In this document: in pieces, positions 40,040 through 43,435 of the stretch
How the letters are laid out: every line of letters begins with the position of its first letter
How positions within the stretch are numbered: position 1 is the stretch's first letter
Assembly (NCBI GenBank): GCA_028292285.1
Contig: JAQGMP010000611.1
Coordinates: forward strand, 1-43,435
Direction of reading: 5' to 3'
DNA from: Variovorax sp.
Lineage (GTDB): Bacteria > Pseudomonadota > Gammaproteobacteria > Burkholderiales > Burkholderiaceae_C
DNA: 43,435 bases
Notes under the pieces: generated by a model
The model's database searches: none
Seen by the model: the letters and a program-made list of their open reading frames with translations, nothing else
Told to the model about the DNA's origin: nothing
Translations under genes and position numbers: made by a program

Positions 40040-41293
40040 ATGGCAGGCATGACGGTCTCGACCCCATCGAATCACTACGACGCGATCGTGGTCGGCCTCG
40101 GCGCTGTCGGTGCGGCCGCGCTGTATCAGTTGGCGCAGCGTGGCGGCAAGCGCAGCACGCGCGTTCTCGGCATCGACCGCTTCGCGCCGCCGCACGACCG
40201 TGGCTCCTCGCACGGCGAATCGCGCATCACGCGGCTGGCCATCGGCGAAGGCGATGCCTATGTGCCGCTGGTTCAGCGCTCGCATGTCATCTGGCGCGAG
40301 CTCGAAGCGCGCACCGGCCGATCGATCATGACGCGCACTGGTGGCCTCATCCTCGCGCCGCGCGATGGCGCCACCGACCATCACGGCAAGCCGGACTTCG
40401 TGCGGCGCACCATCGCCAGCGCCGAGCGCTTCGGCATAGAACATCAAGTGCTCGATGCCGCCGGCATCCGCACACGTTTTCCACAGTTCCATCTGCAAGG
40501 CAACGAGATCGGTTACTTCGAGCCCGAGTTCGGTTTCGTGCGGCCCGAGCAGGCCATCGCGGCGCAACTCGAAGTGGCGCGTGCATCGGGCGCGGAGGTG
40601 CACGAAGGCGAACCCGTGATCGCGCTCGAAGGCGGTCGAGGTGGCGGTACGGGCGACCAGCCGGTGAAGGTGCGCACGGCCACCGCCACCTACACGGCCG
40701 ATCGCGTCGTCATCGCCGCAGGCGCGTGGCTGCCCGAGTTCCTCGGTCAGGCGGCGCGCGATGCATGGCACCGCGAATTCGAGGTGTATCGGCAAGTCAT
40801 GTACTGGTTCGATGCCAGCGAAGCAGCGGGCGACTTCACTGCGGGGCGCATGCCCATCTTCATCTGGATGTACGGCGACGGCCAGGAAGACTATATGTAT
40901 GGCTTTCCGTCGGCCAACGCAGCACGGCCGGCGCTCAAGGTCGCGACCGAGCAATACACCCGCACGACGTCGCCCGAGGCGCTCGTTCGCGAGGTCGATA
41001 CGGCAGAGATCAAGGCGATGTACCAGAGCCGCATCGCCGGCCGCTTCCCGAAGATCGGCGGCCGCGCGATCGACGCGCGGGCCTGCATGTACACGGTCAC
41101 GCGCGACCGGCACTTCGTCATCGACACACTGCCCGATGCACCTCGGGTGCTGGTGGTTTCGGCCTGCTCCGGGCACGGCTTCAAACACTCCGCGGGCCTG
41201 GGCGAAGCGATAGCACAACGCATGTTGGGCGAGAGTCCGACCGCCGACCTTCGCGCCTTCGCGCATCGACCCGCTTCAAAGGACAACCAATGA
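40040..41293 (+). CDS. Monomeric sarcosine oxidase / N-methyl-L-tryptophan oxidase-like flavoenzyme
   Basis: A 417-aa FAD oxidase of the MSOX/MTOX (SolA) group in the DAO family. It starts with the dinucleotide motif VVGLGAVGAAALYQL and has DRFAPPHDRGSSHGESRITR, a hallmark of the group. The Cys in RACMYTVTRDRHFV matches the position of the covalent FAD link in MSOX. The SACSGHGFKHSAGLGEAIA segment completes the FAD site. It oxidises the N-methyl or secondary amine of an amino acid, giving formaldehyde or an imine and H2O2. Its stop overlaps the next ATG (ATGA). An ATG at 40049 is an alternative start. Confidence 0.9.
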   Translation: MAGMTVSTPSNHYDAIVVGLGAVGAAALYQLAQRGGKRSTRVLGIDRFAPPHDRGSSHGESRITRLAIGEGDAYVPLVQRSHVIWRELEARTGRSIMTRTGGLILAPRDGATDHHGKPDFVRRTIASAERFGIEHQVLDAAGIRTRFPQFHLQGNEIGYFEPEFGFVRPEQAIAAQLEVARASGAEVHEGEPVIALEGGRGGGTGDQPVKVRTATATYTADRVVIAAGAWLPEFLGQAARDAWHREFEVYRQVMYWFDASEAAGDFTAGRMPIFIWMYGDGQEDYMYGFPSANAARPALKVATEQYTRTTSPEALVREVDTAEIKAMYQSRIAGRFPKIGGRAIDARACMYTVTRDRHFVIDTLPDAPRVLVVSACSGHGFKHSAGLGEAIAQRMLGESPTADLRAFAHRPASKDNQ

Positions 41294-42249
41294 GAATTCT
41301 CGTCGTGGGCGCAGGGGCCCTGGGTGGTTACTTCGGCGGCAGGCTCTTGCAGGCCGGGGAAGACGTGACGTTTCTGGTACGGCCGCGCCGTGCCGCGCAG
41401 CTGGTTGCGAGCGGCCTCGTCATCCGCAGCGCGGCCGGCGACGTCGTTCTGCCCTCGCCTCCCGCGCTGCTCTCGCATCAAATCAAATCGCCTTACGACC
41501 TGGTGGTCGTCGGCTGCAAAGCCTACGAACTCGAAGCGACGATCACTTCGTTCGCACCCGCGGTCGGCCCCGAGACCGCCATCCTGCCGCTGCTCAACGG
41601 GCTGCGCCATCTCGATCGATTGACCGAGCGCTTCGGCTACGGCAAGGTGCTCGGCGGGCTCGGCGTCATCTCTGCCGCGCTCGACGAGAGCGGCGACGTG
41701 TTGCACTTGAGCCGCGATCACACGCTGGCTTTCGGCGAGCTCGACGGCGTACGCAGCCCGCGAGTCGATGCCATCGCAGCCTCGTTCTCGCAAGCCCAAT
41801 TCGACAGCCAGCCGAGCGATCGCATCCTGCAAGCGATGTGGGAGAAATGGGTTCATATCGCTACGCTCGCCAGCGCCACCAGCCTGATGCGCGCCAGCGT
41901 CGGCGACATCGTGCAGGCAGGCGCGCAGGACGTGGCACTGGAGCTGCTCAACGAGTGCAGCCGCATCGCAGCGCACAACGGCTTTCCGCCGAGCCACGAA
42001 GCGCTGGGACGCACGCGCGCGACCATCACCGCGCCGGGCTCGACGCTCACGGCCTCGCTGCTGAAGGACATCGAACGTGGCGCGCCGACCGAAGGTGATC
42101 ACATCCTTGGCGACTTCTTGCGGCGCGGGCGCTGGTCGACGTCGGACACGGTTCTGTTGCCGCTGGCCTATGCGCAGCTTCGCAGCTACGAGGCACGGCG
42201 TGCGAGGGACATTGCGGAGGCTGCGCCGGCGCATCGGCTTGCTGCTTGA
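41290..42249 (+). CDS. 2-dehydropantoate 2-reductase family protein (ApbA/PanE-like)
   Basis: A 319-aa NADPH-dependent reductase of the ketopantoate reductase family. The N-terminus MRILVVGAGALGGYFGGRLL is the nucleotide-binding loop; VVGCKAYELEATI and LPLLNGLRHLDRL are conserved, and the catalytic Lys is likely in MWEKWVHIATLAS. The ATG at 41290 overlaps the oxidase stop and has AAAGGA 7 nt upstream. The open frame reaching back to 40726 is shadow. Many PanE paralogues outside pantothenate synthesis reduce other 2-oxo acids. The operon with an amine oxidase favours such a catabolic role; this is inference. Confidence 0.89.
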   Translation: MRILVVGAGALGGYFGGRLLQAGEDVTFLVRPRRAAQLVASGLVIRSAAGDVVLPSPPALLSHQIKSPYDLVVVGCKAYELEATITSFAPAVGPETAILPLLNGLRHLDRLTERFGYGKVLGGLGVISAALDESGDVLHLSRDHTLAFGELDGVRSPRVDAIAASFSQAQFDSQPSDRILQAMWEKWVHIATLASATSLMRASVGDIVQAGAQDVALELLNECSRIAAHNGFPPSHEALGRTRATITAPGSTLTASLLKDIERGAPTEGDHILGDFLRRGRWSTSDTVLLPLAYAQLRSYEARRARDIAEAAPAHRLAA

Positions 42250-42276
42250 ACATCTGGACGCCTAAACGGCCGCCCT

Positions 42277-43287
42277 TCAAGACCCCGGCTGCGCGTACGC
42301 CTCTTCGAAGAAATAGTCCTTCCACGACGCCGCCTTGTTCTTGATGACGCCGAGCTTTTGCAGCTCTTCGGCAGACACGAAGGTGCGGTACGGCGACACG
42401 GTGAAATCGTTTTCCGGGTCTTCGACGATCTTGCGCACCAGCTCGGATGCGAGCCTGGTCTTCTGCACGCGAATGAAGATGTCGGCGGCCTTCGGCTTGT
42501 CGGTCTTGATGAGCTGCGCCGCCTCGACCAGCGCCGCATAGAACGCCTTGTAGGTCTTGGGGTTCTCGTCGTGGAACTTCTGCGTTGTGTAGAGCACGTT
42601 GAAGGTCGCGGGGCCGCCGAGGATGTCGTACGAACTGATTAGCTTGTGCACGTTCTTGTTGCCGGTCAGCGCCTGGTAATAAAACGGCGCGCTCGAGAAG
42701 TGCGCGTTGATCTCGGAGGCGCCGCCGATCAGCGCTGCGGTGGCTTCAGGGTGCGGCAGGCTCACCGAGATGTTGTCGAAGCGCTTGTAATCGTCCTTGC
42801 CGAAGACTCGCGCTGTTTCGATCTGCAGCGTGCGCGACTGAAAGCCCACGCCCGCGGCCGGCACCGCGATGCGGTCCTTGTCGCTCAAATCCCTGATCGT
42901 CTTGACGGTCGGGCTATTCGACAGCAGGTAGTTGGGCAACGAGCCAAGCGCCGCCACGGCCTTCACGTTCTGCTTGCCACGCGTGCGGTCCCACAGCGTG
43001 AGCAGCGGCGGCACGCCGGCCGACACCACGTCGACCGCACCGGCGAGCAGCGCCTCGTTCATGCCGGTCGAACCCGAAATGCTGGCCCATTCGACCTGCA
43101 CGTCGAGGCCCTGCTGCTTGCCGTACTTTTCGATCAGCTGCTGGTCGCGCACCACATCGAGGATCAGGTAGCCGATGCTGAACTGCTGGGCGATGCTGAT
43201 CTTGCCTTCGGCGTGCGAGGCCAGGCTGGCGGCGAGCACGCTCAGACCGATGGCGAGCGATGCAGCCGTGCGCGTGAAGCAATTTAT
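42277..43287 (-). CDS. NitT/TauT-type ABC substrate-binding protein, start codon unclear
   Basis: A protein of about 336 aa of the SsuA/TauA-like type II fold. A signal-like run AASLAIGLSVLAASLASHA precedes KISIAQQFSIGYLILDVV, then WASISGSTGMNEALLAGAVDVVSAGV and LPHPEATAALIGGASEINAHF, a region typical of such proteins. No ATG, GTG or TTG lies at the expected start before the signal peptide: the frame has only an ATA at 43287 (used here as a nominal boundary), a CTG at 43302, and an ATG at 43395 that would overlap the next gene by 62 bp. A small sequence change or a rare start is possible. The gene converges on the reductase and follows an aminotransferase gene. Confidence 0.8.
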   Translation of the reverse strand: MNCFTRTAASLAIGLSVLAASLASHAEGKISIAQQFSIGYLILDVVRDQQLIEKYGKQQGLDVQVEWASISGSTGMNEALLAGAVDVVSAGVPPLLTLWDRTRGKQNVKAVAALGSLPNYLLSNSPTVKTIRDLSDKDRIAVPAAGVGFQSRTLQIETARVFGKDDYKRFDNISVSLPHPEATAALIGGASEINAHFSSAPFYYQALTGNKNVHKLISSYDILGGPATFNVLYTTQKFHDENPKTYKAFYAALVEAAQLIKTDKPKAADIFIRVQKTRLASELVRKIVEDPENDFTVSPYRTFVSAEELQKLGVIKNKAASWKDYFFEEAYAQPGS

Positions 43288-43333
43288 TGGGTCAGATTCC
43301 AGGATGGAGAGATGGCGGTAGCGCGTGCTCGAG

Positions 43334-43435
43334 TCAACCCGCGCGACGCTGCCCTGAAAGCTTGCGCACGACCGCCACCAGCCGATCGATCTCATTGAAC
43401 GTGTTGTAGAACGCCAGCGACGGCCGCACCGTCGT
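43334..43435 (-). CDS. Class V aminotransferase / cysteine desulfurase-like protein, 3' end only
   Basis: The last 33 codons of a gene that enters from the right edge. The reading TVRPSLAFYNTFNEIDRLV, followed by a VVRKL helix and a stop at 43334-43336, is the conserved C-terminal end of the SufS/CsdA-type PLP enzymes (RVSLAFYNTxEEIDxLV). The main part, including the PLP Lys and active-site Cys, lies outside the window. It is upstream of the binding-protein gene in the same direction, so the two may be co-transcribed; a sulfur-related pairing is inference. Confidence 0.8.
   Translation of the reverse strand, partial: TTVRPSLAFYNTFNEIDRLVAVVRKLSGQRRAG

Overview
The window is a high-GC, densely coded piece of chromosome with the style of a Betaproteobacterium, most likely Burkholderiales/Comamonadaceae (Variovorax-like). 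The reasons are the strong G/C third-position bias, stand-alone Bug/TctC solute-binding proteins beside catabolic genes, CaiB-type CoA-transferases next to acyl-CoA dehydrogenases, and many GTG starts with 4-bp start/stop overlaps. This placement is inference; no rRNA, tRNA, IS element or CRISPR array was seen.

Layout. (1) 0.1-7.3 kb: an acyl-CoA catabolic locus. Five leftward genes (two acyl-CoA dehydrogenases, family III CoA-transferase, Bug binding protein, enoyl-CoA hydratase) diverge from an IclR regulator that overlaps a second enoyl-CoA hydratase. (2) 7.3-8.0 kb: about 700 bp with no convincing gene. (3) 8.0-14.4 kb: a rightward envelope module with a PF04185-type phosphoesterase lipoprotein, a diheme cytochrome c peroxidase/MauG-superfamily lipoprotein, two tandem paralogous small lipoproteins and a prolyl-4-hydroxylase-like 2OG-Fe(II) oxygenase. 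A Gly-rich lipoprotein gene (14.6-16.0 kb) converges on it. (4) 16.0-26.0 kb: a signalling island. It holds a REC-AraC response regulator with a 7TMR-DISM histidine kinase, a GAF protein, a Cache/PAS-like GGDEF protein and a GGDEF-EAL protein. Two small helical proteins that look related to each other lie in it, and one is followed by what appears to be a frameshifted gene.

(5) 26.2-32.8 kb: a hydroxy-acid/keto-acid catabolic locus around a GntR/FCD regulator. Leftward are an FMN alpha-hydroxy-acid oxidase, a Bug protein and a D-2-hydroxyacid dehydrogenase. Rightward are the regulator, an HpcH/HpaI aldolase, a beta-hydroxyacid dehydrogenase and a FAH/MhpD-type hydratase. Between the arms lie two 12-bp operator copies 21 bp apart that coincide with the -35 and -10 of a good leftward promoter. 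(6) 32.8-37.0 kb: a secreted protein of unknown role, an ABC-type branched-chain amino-acid-like binding protein, and a three-gene set of luciferase-like monooxygenase plus two AhpD/CMD-fold proteins, one of which has no cysteine. (7) 37.3-43.4 kb: a DUF4126-like membrane protein, a SLAC1/TDT transporter with three 11-bp-spaced repeats upstream, an SsuA-like binding protein, a sarcosine/N-methyltryptophan oxidase-like flavoenzyme, a ketopantoate-reductase-family protein, another SsuA/TauA-like binding protein without an obvious start codon, and the 3' end of a class V aminotransferase/cysteine desulfurase.

The parts most worth following up are the peroxidase/lipoprotein-pair/hydroxylase module, the small helical family in the signalling island, and the operator-promoter arrangement of the GntR locus.
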